This document shows, piece after piece, positions 48,401 through 59,737 of a stretch of 64,000 bases of DNA. The position numbers and the translations under genes are program-made. The first letter of the stretch is position 1; each line of letters opens with the position of its first letter. Below the pieces are notes generated by a model. The model made no database searches. It was given only the letters and a program-made list of their open reading frames with translations, and was not told the origin of the DNA. Source of the stretch: Ischnura elegans (lineage: Eukaryota; Arthropoda; Insecta; Odonata; Coenagrionidae); NCBI RefSeq assembly GCF_921293095.1, contig NC_060252.1, positions 40,920,881-40,984,880 of the forward strand, written 5' to 3'.

Positions 48401-51400
48401 CGTTAGTATTTGTAAGGATTTGTGAAACTATAGCTACTAATACCCCGCAAGCTGCCTTAACAGTCGTGTGACCTGAATTGATAGGAAATTAGCCGCTAAC
48501 CTGTGCGAGAATAGGAAAAAACAATTTTACGCTCTTGTGATAGATTATATTACTTTTATTATATCTGCAACGAATTAAAATTATTTATTAATTAGAGGAA
48601 AAATGAGTTCTTGTTGAATTTACTTTAGGCAAAGTATCTCTTTATTTTTGGCTATTGTCAAGCCAGAAAATATTGTACAGCTCAGAGCAATCAAAGCCTC
48701 TTAGTCTCTAAGGGCACCCTGCCCACGGTAGTGGTACTATTGCGTCAAAAATAGGGACTGAAACTAACACACTACATAGAGCTTGGCTAAAATCACCGGA
48801 AGTGTTGCACGAGAATTATTCACTGCCTGTCTTTCGCCAGCTTGTCTCCAATAATTCACTCACCAACCGCATTAGACCAAACAGAACCCTCGACAGAGGA
48901 AAAAGGCATGCTCCCTTGAAACGGTGGAAAGAAAACAACGATGTGAATGGAATGGCTAACCCACATCCAAGGCTACATAAACGAAACACGGCCATTGGAT
49001 TCCGTTTTCCTTGCTTATCCCTTCGCCTCTGCGCTAACATCCGCTACCGGCTAACCAATTCCTTAACATGCTTCCCTATCCTTCCTCCTACCCTCCGCTA
49101 AGGAGACGTAGGAAGGAAGGAATCACTTTTCTCCCCATTTTACGTCCACTTCTTCCCTTATTCCTCTCTATCTATCCCTCTCCCCCAATGCTATCGGTCC
49201 ATCCCATTCTTTCACTCACCACATATCCTACCAGAAAAAACACTCAACAAACTTTCATTCCCTCTTCCCCTCCTAAAGACGGGAACACAATACCCCTCTC
49301 TCGTTTTTCCCTTTCCAACTTCCGATACTAACCATTCTCTCCAGCGGGGAACCAGCCCCATGAACTCGTCCCAAGACTATTCTACCCAGATCCGCCCCGT
49401 AATTCTTCCAAGCCGACCGCTGTACCTCTTCCGATCCCCTCGGTTGTGTAAGCTCGTTTGAATCAAACGTAAAAACTTAGACCTTTATAATCCTGGATTC
49501 ACTTTACATCTGCCAAATGCCCTACGTCCAATTTCTAAGGAGCCATTACCAGGTATTGGCCTAATTACCTGGATGAAGTATTTATTTATTACATATTATT
49601 GCAAATAAGCTCTTGCTTGAGGGCAGCATTAGATTGAAACACATAAATGACAAGTGTACCTGTCTAATAACAAAGTAAAGACAGAGAAATTAATTCAAAT
49701 ATGTATAAAAAGTAAAAATTTATGCATTAATTCTCAAATCAAACAACTCATCAAATTCTCATATCATAACAACAACAAAACAACAAATAAATATTTACCC
49801 AAATAACCCAATTTCAAACTCTCCGTAATAAACCACGATGTCATGAGCCAAGAATTGATGAACACTTATTACTAAACATTTTGGCATTTATATTCAGCGG
49901 ACCTGTGCCACTTCCACTTGCTAGATGATTACGTTTGTTCGTATGCAAAATACACGCATCAATATAATGCTTTCTGAAAAATTACAAGGTGCTGTGGAAA
50001 ACTTTCTATAAGTTTGGGCTGTTAAAGTCTATGAGGTATCTATGACAATGTAATACGGATTATTCCCATACATATAACTTGCTGAATAACTAACTTATAT
50101 AACTTACTAGTCAAATGACAACTTCCAGTAAAATATCATAAAATACTCTCATCGACATGGATGGTGCACTTTATCTTTGCATGTGAATTTGATTGGAAAG
50201 CAAATCAGTTCAGTTTGATTTAATTCGCTAAAATATGGAATAGAATAGAGTAGAATATTTTTATTATGCTCAATGTAAAACCTATGAGAGCAAAAAAATG
50301 GAAAATACAGGAAATGTTCTAAATCTTAATAAAGGCATTTTGACAAGTACGTAGTTGATATTTACACAAAAGATGTAAAATATTCAATACTTATAACACA
50401 GAGGTATATGTTTTAACTTAGACAGTAATAAACACACACATGCATATACATATTTATGTACGTATGAGTATTTATGGACGGAGTTCTCTTCGTTTATTTT
50501 ATTCCCTCGGAAATTGTTAGCGATAGTATGTAGTTCGTTGAACTTAACAAAACCAATACGTGTGTTGCGTGATGTAACCTTATTATTCTGCTAATATTCT
50601 GCAAAAAACTTTCGTTAGTAAAATAAGTCATTATTACTCCCAATGTCATGAGGAAATTCTGCGATTGATTGACGACTTGATCCACCAACGATTAAATAAT
50701 TTAACTTTTCTACGTGAAAAATGAAGTCTCAGAATCTTGTAATACAATATTACGCATACATGATGCATTGAGATATGGTTTAAATTTTTTTCCCTAACAC
50801 TCTAGGCTCCTAGAGGGGGGCTTGAAGAGCTCAATGCAGATGTAGAATTGGTAAAAATCTAGTTGTAAGGCCCGAGCGCCTTTTTTTTACTTTCCAAAGG
50901 GTCAGTGGTATAACCGGGAAGTGGTGATTGCATGGTTTTAAGGGAGTAGGATGGCTTATGTTAGTGGAGAAATTGGACCTTGGACGAAAAGGCAGTTTCA
51001 GCGTGGACAAGGGCGCCTACTACCTCTAAGTCTCTACCTCTTCGAATATACCCTCTCATTCTCTCCATTCCCGCCTACACGTCTCCTTGGCAACGCGAGG
51101 CTTCGTGTCTCCGTGCCTGCGTGTAGAACAGCATTTCCCTTCCGAACGATAACTACGGCCAGCTAGAGAGACAGAGGGAGGGAAAAAGATAGGCCTGACC
51201 CACTCGCATGTTCTGGACCCTCAAATGCCAAGCTACTCCAACGTCCATCTTTTTTCAGAACCTTCACTTCGCATTCCACTGTGTCAGTCCCTTTGAGCAC
51301 ATCCTTCCTTGCAGTTTCCCTCTTTGTCCATACACTTCCATTGTCCTCATCCACTTTTCTGCCTTGTTCTACCTCATATCCGTAATGCTAAAAGTTTGGT

Positions 51401-52426
51401 CTTCAATTAGCCCAATACACTGATCTTTCACTGGTATATATTTTTGCTCGTGCGTGTAAATTCAACCGAGTAAGACGTGATGTAGTGTAAGCTCGACATA
51501 ATGAAGTGAAAGGTTGTTTCGCAATCACATTTCACATTCCCGTAATAACTCCAGTAATTATACGCATTTAAATTATTTTGAAGAGGGCAACTACCTTTTA
51601 TTTAAATGTGTTCATGTTTAAACATTAGTAGTGTTGAGACTGTATTTTTTTTAGCTGCTGCAAGCTATACGTTTTATTCCTTCGATTAAGTTAGGTATGG
51701 CTTGATATAGAATTTCACAGCTTGCTCGCACTTGCGGCTGTCTAGGTAAAGGTTTTTTTTCTGTTTTCTGCAGTTATTTTCTATGAAAAGCTATGTGGGA
51801 TTAGTTATATATTAGCTATTTATTATTGACTGAATATGCATGAATAGGTGTCCGACGAATAATACTGCGTGTAGCGCTCTTGCTTTATTTCCTCGTGAAA
51901 ATACTGTATCTATTGCGATAGAAATGTTATGCTACAAATCAGTAACCTCACCAGCTCCATGAAAGATTAATGCAAATATTACTCGGGAAACCAGCGCCAG
52001 AAAGAATATGGAGCGGGGAAGCACTTAAACTTGCTGGCTTGTGTGAGAGATTCGTGAAGTTGACATTCCTAAATATATGGGTGACAAAAAGTGCGTCGCT
52101 TAGTTCCTTCAGATTTTGGAGCCCACTGAAAAGATTGATGCGGTATGTTAGGAGTAATTTAAAATTATTTACTTCCGGAAACAATGGAACTTGGAAAAAA
52201 ATCTATATTTTGGGCGCAATTTTGGAAGGTTAGTCATGATAAACTGACAAAAAGTTAAAAACTTTCTAAATTCCACAGCATTATTATTTTTGTAAAGCCG
52301 GATTTACTCATTTCATCATCTTTAGGTACTTCGTACTGAAGATTTTAAAAATATTCTCACTTGATTTAATGTTATCTTTGATTAAGTTAAACTATGAAAA
52401 TAAGTTCAATTTTACTCTTTTAATTA
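45431..52426. other. Long stretch without recognised gene or element
   Basis: About 7 kb, mostly AT-rich. GC-rich islands at about 46100-46620, 48790-49440 and 50940-51400 hold short overlapping frames (up to 99 codons) without recognisable domains. A-rich stretches at about 49560-49800 and 50220-50460 could be LINE tails but no coding sequence adjoins them. Confidence 0.45.
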
Positions 52427-52544
52427 GTAAAATAAGACAATGCCATATTTCCACTGAGTCAACACTTGATAATGTTGTTTTTAACGACAAAACGTGTAGT
52501 TTCATAATAAAAATAAATGGAAATATTTCAATGTCTTATTTTAC
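52427..52544. mobile_element. Fold-back repeat with GTAAAATAAGACA ends
   Basis: GTAAAATAAGACA at 52427-52439 pairs with its complement ending at 52544, and ATATTTCCA follows on both sides. The loop carries AACGACAAAACGTGTAG. Only about 25 bp per arm pair well. It resembles small dispersed hairpin repeats of arthropods; the family is unnamed here. Confidence 0.5.
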
Positions 52545-54073
52545 CAATATAAGGAACCTCCACCATATCGTACCCAACATCATACAAGATAAAATTATAC
52601 ACTGTTGAGCTATCCTCGTTAATGAATAGTAGTGGCTGATATTACTTCGTAACACAATGTAATAAACGCCATCTATCCATGGGTGTAATACTCATCTTCC
52701 TTCCTCTCGTTTCTACCAAGTCAACATCCCCCCATGGTCCCAAATCGCTCGTTCGCAAACCTCTATATTGAAAAACAGGGGAGGAGGGAAGAATGGTCCT
52801 TCCAGGAGGGTTGGACAACAAGACTTAGGGAGGCGATGGTGCTTGTGGAGGGCATGGTGAAGCTGCTCATATAAGGAAGAAGGAAAATGAGCAGGGAACC
52901 ATCCAGATCCATCAGCAGGGAGAAGAGATGCAAGGCCTTTCTGTGGGAGTGAAGAGGGAAGACTCCTAACAAGGAAGACAGGAAAATGGTCCTTCGGAAG
53001 CTCTCCAAGTCAGTTTGATCCCATACCATATGGAATATCAAAAGTCAATTTACATGCATAATAATGTAATGGTAATAAGACAACTTTTCTTATGAAAGAC
53101 ATAAGAATGACTCGCAAGTACTACACACTCCTAGTACATGCTATGAGAATGACTTAATTTTCAGTATTTAATAGTGTTACCATGAGGAACAAAGTACATT
53201 CCAGGATAGTTCATGTTGCACAAATCTCCATTAGCGAGGTTAATAACGTTATATTTCCATTCAAGTTTACGAATAATGGTAATACTAATAATTGTATGAG
53301 GATAACATCAAATTTAATATTAACTGTCCAACATAATATTTTCCAACTATCACACTTGCTTATATCATGGAAAAATCTGCAGTTTATTCAATATCAATAT
53401 ATATCAAGTATGACTTTTTTTCGAAAGGCTAAATGTGGAATTCTATACAAATGGCATTTATTAAAAATATTTTCTTAAGTACATGCTCATTTTCAAGGTA
53501 TTTGAGGTATCTACGAGACTTTCCTATGTTTTTGTAAGTTACACTGTGTGAAAAGTGCATCACACAAGAGGTATTAGTGTTTAAATAACGATTTTTTGAT
53601 ATTTTTGCTAGTTTCATGAAGCACTATTTTTAAGTATGTTCATTAGCTACAACTTTTCACCAAGTTCACGTTAAGACTCATGTGATGATGTGTGGAATCG
53701 CACACTTTCATCAGTATTGCATTAGTTAGTTTTCATAGGATGGTAGAAATAAAAAAATCGATAATATTTAGAATTAATATTGAAGAGCTTATTCCCTTTC
53801 ATTTTTTGTGGCATAGAACGTCAAAAAAGAATCATTATAATATCTGAACTCATCTTTTTAATGGCTACCAAATCGTAGGCATGTTTTTATTCCTTAACCT
53901 TTTAAGTTTTTAACCTTTCCATCAGGTTTTTAGCGCATGGGTTTTCAAAAATGCATAAAAACTGGAGTAAAACCAATAAAAATAAACAAAATTCCGCATA
54001 GGAAACAAAAAATTTCATGCCCGCAATCTTCATCCGTAGGTAAATAGCAGGTGTTATGGCAATAAATTACAAC
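52545..54073. other. No gene recognised
   Basis: A purine-rich stretch at about 52770-53010 has a 92-codon minus-strand frame without recognisable motifs. The rest is AT-rich. Confidence 0.45.
54066..54073. repeat. hAT target-site duplication, left copy
   Basis: ATTACAAC, matching ATTACAGC at 54560-54567 in seven of eight bases. Confidence 0.7.
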
Positions 54074-54559
54074 CAGGGATGGCAATGGAAACTAAATGAA
54101 AGTCAAAACCAGTATAATTTCAATAGTTTCGTTCTCGGGAGCGATACGTAGAAACGAAATGAAATGGGTGTGAACTCGGGGAGCTCAGTTTCGAAGCTAA
54201 ATCGGAGTCTAAATTACTTCGGGTCGAAACTTAACTAAAACTCTGGGACGAAATGAAACACAGAATATGTGAACTCAAACTGGCCATTCGATTTTTAAGC
54301 TCAATGCATTAACATATCTATTTTATTTCGTGAAATGGGTCGAATATATTCCCCCTCATTCCCCTCCACTCAACTGCTGGAATCGAAACATAACTATGAG
54401 CAGCGTAGTTTTAATTAATTTAGTTTCGCTTCCGGCTCGAAATTCATTCCTTGGTGATTTTAATTTCTAACGGGAACGAAACTAAACCTATGCCTCGTAT
54501 TTGCGTTTCCCTCCTGATCTAAACAAAAAATTTTCGTTTTGTTTTACTTGCCATCCTTG
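54074..54559. mobile_element. hAT-type MITE, 486 bp
   Basis: The left end CAGGGATGGCAA and the complement of the right end CAAGGATGGCAAG are the short imperfect terminal repeats typical of hAT elements, continuing as AAAC or GAAAC-rich sequence. The element is exactly flanked by 8-bp near-identical sequences, the hAT duplication length. The interior has many GAAAC and GTTTC motifs such as TCGAAAC and AGTTTCG, and no coding capacity. It depends on a transposase encoded elsewhere. Confidence 0.82.
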
Positions 54560-54567
54560 ATTACAGC
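54560..54567. repeat. hAT target-site duplication, right copy
   Basis: ATTACAGC, one mismatch from the left copy. Confidence 0.7.
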
Positions 54568-55182
54568 ACCTCTGAAAATCACGCATCATCTCTGAGTATG
54601 CTACCTCTCGTTTTCACTGAGTCAGCATGATTTCAAAGGCTCAATTATTTTTCTTTTGTAGATTTCCTCTCGTTTTGCACCCTTTAACGTGTTCCTATAT
54701 AGGTTCACTGTGCCGATGGCAAAGCCTCAGTTTATTCTTTTGGACTAATTAAACTTATCGGAGAACAGTTACTACCCAACTCCTTCTTTTATATTCTTTA
54801 AGAGGACGCATAACTCTCTTTCAACGGGTCTTATTCTAACTTTTATCGTGACGAATTACTAGTTTAAAATTTGTTATATTGCTAAGTTCTGGCTATTATA
54901 GTTGACCTATGCCAACATTTCCTTGGATTCCAAATGTAAAAATTGTGCATTTTATATAATACTGAGGTAAGATTATGGATTTGAGATAAAGTCAGAGTGA
55001 TAATGGGATTCCTTATATACCCTAAACATTTTTAACCTGTTTGCTTAGAGCCCTGTCAAAATAGAAATGCAAATTTTCAGCTTGTTGGGAATTTATACAA
55101 GGGTACCCCTATGTTTTGGGCTAATTTGACCGGGCTATTAATGAGAAATTAAATAATAAATTTTTTCGGTTCATTAATATAC
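54568..55182. other. No feature seen
   Basis: AT-rich, unannotated. Confidence 0.5.
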
Positions 55183-55269
55183 TCGGAAAAGCACGACCCA
55201 TGTTTTATAGCATTGTTACATCGTCAGGTGCTAAAAATTATGTTATGAAACCCGGGACGTGCTTTTCGA
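55183..55269. repeat. Inverted repeat of about 20-bp arms
   Basis: TCGGAAAAGCACGACCC at 55183 pairs with the complement of GGGACGTGCTTTTCGA ending at 55269; pairing extends weakly inward. The right arm ends about ten bases before the candidate MITE at 55278. Confidence 0.55.
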
Positions 55270-55277
55270 ATTACCTT

Positions 55278-55607
55278 ATATACTCGTGTAAGCTGCGCCT
55301 TCGTGTGTACCACGGAGCCCCATTTTTGGGCCGGCTCGAGGGGAAAATAAAAATTCCTATCGCTTTTTGGGTGCGACCTAATATAGGAACTCGTGATTCG
55401 TTGCTGAATCGAAAAATTTTATGTAATTCCTGCGAAGTTTTCCTAATTTCAATGCTAAATTTCGGAGAAATAAACTGTAAGAATTTGAGGGAAAATGGAA
55501 GGTGGTTTACATTAAAATTTGAAGGATTCGTGTAAGCCGCGCACCCCCAATTTTTTCCGGCATTCCAGGAAAAAAGGCGCGTGGCTTCTACGGGCAAATG
55601 CGGTATA
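55278..55607. mobile_element. Possible TA-flanked MITE (pogo-type)
   Basis: The left end reads TATACTCGTGTAAGCTGCGCC. The complement of the right end reads TATACCGCATTTGCCCGTAG followed by AAGCCACGCGCC. The CGTGTAAGC-GCGC core also occurs internally at about 55529-55543. Frames of 111 and 108 codons overlap on opposite strands but resemble nothing. The ends match imperfectly, so this is tentative. Confidence 0.4.
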
Positions 55608-57309
55608 TTAGTGAACTTAGCAAACTTTTTTCTTTAATTTTTCATAATGGAAAGGCTTTAGTCAGTAAAGGCTAAAATCATCAGTTATACTGATTGCTTA
55701 AGTTTAAAGTTACTGGTGGATTACGAAAAAAATAGTTTTGGGTGGTAGTATAGCTCACTCTAATTCTACGAGTGTATGATCTGCTTGGAGTTCTTGCCTT
55801 CCTTTTCTTGCCTCCCCTCATGCCATCTTATTCGAAATTGACTGCAAAAGCGTACGTATAAATCTTCTAACCCCCTTGCCTGCTATCTACAGCACTCCCG
55901 CCAATGTGGAAGACCAAAGGTAAATCACCCCGTGCATGTTTATGGGAATCTCATGAGTGAATAAGTGTGTGACGGGGTACCAGCAAGGGCTATTAAGGCC
56001 CCCCCATCGGACGCCCCCCTCTTGTCGACTTGGTCAAAATCTCACCCCATCACGATACTTCCACCGTTCAGCGGACCCTCGATGCCAGCGGGCTCCCCTT
56101 GGTGGGCACCTTTCAGCATCCTTTTTCCCCCTCAGTTTTTACTTGCCTCAACCCATTTCTCAGGGCTGCAAACCATAAAACAAACCAACCCCCTCGTGCC
56201 GGACTTTTATATTCTCCCCCCTATCCCTCCACTTAGGTTTCTCCCCTGTAAAATGTCCTCCTTCCTGCACAATCGCCATTGCTTCAATCCCATGGTGGCA
56301 CTAACTCACTCCAGTGCACCTATCTGATGAGCTGGACCATTTTGTCCCCACACGCTAACTCTTCTCAACCTGTGCTGGAATGTTGAAATATGTGCCATTT
56401 TCACGATTCATTCACTAAGGCTTGGATCTCATGCTTGGCTTGCGTTCATTCCATGCGCTGTAAATAGCTTTTTTTGCCTCTTAGTATATTACCAAAGAGT
56501 CTGTCTATTCGTTCCTGAGGAGTTTTTGACAAGTTGGGTTTAGTACAAACGATAATATTTTAGGAGCAACAACAACGATTCGTGCATGCCAAAAGTAGCT
56601 CTCAAAGCGTGATCTACTATTTTTCTATTGGCGTAGTTTCCGTTAGATATGTGCACTATGCAGCAATACGTATCAGTGTTATCGATTGCATGTCAAACTG
56701 TTTGTATTTACGGGCACCTAAGTCTGCTGAAATATGGGTTGGAATTGTAAAATTTACGAGAATAACTCGTTTAAATAATTTATTTCTTCTCCGTCTGCGG
56801 TATTGATGAGTTAATTCTTATTTTAGGCCAGATCAAGCCAATCATTACTTAATCCACTTCTTATAAAAGTAGTTCTGAACACAGTCGTGAGCCCGGGTAT
56901 AAGAATGTAAAAACTAATCTCACAGATAACATGTGCTCGAAAAAGGTCTTGTTAGGAAATGTTTGCATTAGGATGGTTTTTTTTTTACTCTTTAAATGGG
57001 TTTCGGGGTGCTGAACCTGAAGCTAAGGTTTGGTAGGAACATTTTTTGACTCAGCATTGTAAAAAAAGGCAAATAATTGTTATACTTAATGGCAGGAATT
57101 TCCCACGAAATGCATCATTTTACTTAGATTTAGAGGATCTAGATTCGGATCTTGGTTATTTGAAATGCTTTGTGCAGTAAATGTTTTTATCGGTGCATAA
57201 ATCAAATTGTCCTTTTTGGGAGGTTTCTCAAATCATGATTTCAAAAAGTTAAATTTTTCTTCTTTTCTGTGTGTTTCTGAGGTAAATCGCTTATATTGGG
57301 ATTCAGTTG
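55608..57309. other. No gene recognised; C-rich island at about 55960-56330
   Basis: The island contains three overlapping plus-strand frames of 68-120 codons, rich in Pro, with no recognisable domain. The rest is AT-rich. Confidence 0.45.
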
Positions 57310-59185
57310 ATTCATACAGCCGTGGTGGGTTGGAGTCCCATGCCTATTGCTCACGTTGCCATTTCTCCTAGCACGCTTTCCTTGGCTTCTCTTGTCCATA
57401 ATAATTGTCCAGTTCTAATGTATGTATTAATTTGATGTAGTCGGAAGGTTCGATTTCGAATTCCTTCCAATTGCAATGGTTATTGAGGGAAAAAATAGTA
57501 ACAGCAGTTGTAAATTTCATGCAGTATTCATTTGCAGTAGAATTTTCCATGATGGATGAGTTTTTAGCCGTCATCTCTGCTTATGCTGTGAGGTATTTTT
57601 TTCTATTTATCTAGCGTTCCTGAATATCCGATGATGATACCTAATTTTTTTCAATATAAACTTCCCATCGTCGGCTACAGTGGGCTTTTTCATATTCTGA
57701 GATTTTATGTTCAGCCTAGCGGCAGAGTGATACCAAACTTTTTTAATTAATGCACGTTCACGCTCCCTCTTTTTAGGATGTGACCATTTGGTCTGTAGCA
57801 TACTCAGTAAAGTCAAATACTTATAGAGCTCATTCCTGCTTGTGAAAGTATTTGTTATATTTTGGTCACGGATTTAAAATTTTAAGCTTTAAAAAAAAAG
57901 CCAATTCTTCGTCTCGATATCGGATGTGGAGAGCTCCTGGGATAAAATGACTTAGATTAGTGTCCAGATTAATCAACCTTCCTTGGTGACACCCGGTCCA
58001 TATTCCTCACGTAACCATCTCCAAACACACTTCCCTTGACTTATCTTGTGTCCATATGCTCTTGTCTCTTTGACTTGCCTCTTTCCAAGATATATTAATT
58101 TCGAATTGCCGAAGGAGTTTCAAGTTCGAAAATTTGACAAGAGCAGTGGTTTTTTGGGGAAAACTAGTAACTGTTGTTATAAATTACATGCGATATTCAA
58201 TTGTAATAAAATTTTACATGCTGAGATTGTTTCAAGTCTTCATATCTGCTCATTTTTGAGGGTCTTATTTTTATATCTCTAGCTTCCCTGAATACCCAAG
58301 GATGATACCTAACTTTTTTCAATATCAACTTCGCTTCGTTGACATTAGTGGCGTTCCAATATTCTGAGGTTGTATGTTCAGCCTCGCGGCAGAGTGGTAC
58401 CAAACTTTTTTCAATATTTCACGTTCATTATCCCTCACCATAAGATGTGATCATTTAGTTCCAGCGGGTACCATACTCGGACAAGTAAAAAATATTTTCA
58501 AAAGCTAATTCCTGAACGTTCAGCCACGTGGCAGGGTGATGCCAAAATTTTTTTTCATTATTACCCGTTCAGGTTTCCTGTCATGCAGATTAGTACCATA
58601 CTCAGCAAAGTAAAATATTTTATATGCTTAATTTTTAACTTTGATCAGTTTTTAGACCACAGATTTCAATTTTTTAACCTTTAAAGCCAGTTTTTTGCCT
58701 CTACTTTGCACGTGGATAGCTTTTGGGATGAAATCACTCACCTTAGTATCGAGATCTCCCAAACAGCCTTGGTGACTACGAGGTCCATATTCATTAGGTT
58801 TTGAGGCCCCTCTTTCTATTTCCCTAGCTTGAGTACCCGAGGATGATATCGACCTTTTTCAATATAACATTAGCGTCGTCGTCAAAAGTAGCATGCACAT
58901 ATTCTGAGATTGTATGTTCAGCATCGAATGACACCAAATTTTTATTCGATTTACCCGTTTGTGTTCCCTCTCTTTAGCTTTTGATTATTTGATTTGTGCC
59001 ACACTCAGCAAAGATCAAATAATTTTCAAAACGATTTTACGCGTTTAAAAATCCAGTTTTTTCGCCTAAATTTCGCGCGTGGTTACCTTCTGGGATGAAA
59101 TCACTCACATTAGTATCCTGATCAGCCGTGGCTAGTACCAGGTCCATATTCCTCGCGTCCCCATCTCCAAATACACTTCCCTTGT
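57310..59185. repeat. Diverged tandem array of an unclassified repeat, about 3-4 units
   Basis: Ordered blocks recur. GATGATACCTAA-TTTTTTC is at 57633, 58301 and 58842. ATGTTCAGCC then GGCAGAGTGATACCAAA is at 57707, 58374, 58516 (partial) and 58914. GGTCCATATTCCTC-CGT then CCATCTCCAAA-ACACTTCC is at about 57997 and 59140, with a degenerate form near 58780. Unit spacings are about 667 and 540 bp, and a 142-bp sub-duplication lies within the second unit. Short minus-strand frames (57368-57574, 57607-57816, 58197-58403) share a few residues such as LKKIRYHHRIFR and LKKVRYHPWVFR, so a decayed coding sequence is possible. A single copy lies at 42128-42520. Confidence 0.7.
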
Positions 59186-59737
59186 CCTTCACTCAGCATC
59201 GTCATACCCTCTCTTCATACACTCTTGTCCCCTCTTACCCCCTCTTGGGCGTCCACTCCACCCCCCGGACCACCCTTCAACCGAAAGCCACCCCCCTAAA
59301 AAGCTTTTCCGCGTTCGGTATGTGAGCGAGGAGGGCATGGATCTACTACTCTTGAGAGAGGGTGGTGGGGGGTGAGGCTGGAATAGTGTAGAGGGAGGGG
59401 GACATGGTCACCCGCCAGGGGTGGACACAGTGGGCGTTGTGGAGGCAGGAAAAAGAGTCAGGGGGGTCTCTTTTTTAGGGGGTGAATGAAGGAAGTAAAT
59501 CCTGTGGGAAGGTGGGTGGACATGGTTCATGTGGGCAGGAATAAGGGGTGGGTTAGTTTTCAAAGGGCCCTTACGGGAAGGGATTCTTTTGGGTAGGGCT
59601 ACAATGGGGGATGTGTGTTGAGCGTATTTCTTAAAATACTCACATCCTATTATTCCCATCCCTATCGAAGAATCGTAAAAATAGGAGTAGAATCGGAGGA
59701 TGTAATGAGGACCATCCTCTAAGAGTTAAAAGAAAAA
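59186..59737. other. C-rich then G-rich island
   Basis: About 59200-59310 is C-rich and 59330-59600 G-rich on the plus strand, giving weak local inverted complementarity (for example CCCCCTAAAAA and TTTTTTAGGGGG). Frames of 65 and 83 codons have no recognisable domain. Confidence 0.4.

Noticed and set aside
55200..55597. Frames of 111 and 108 codons on opposite strands
   Set aside because: They overlap almost completely and lie in a candidate MITE; neither shows a domain.
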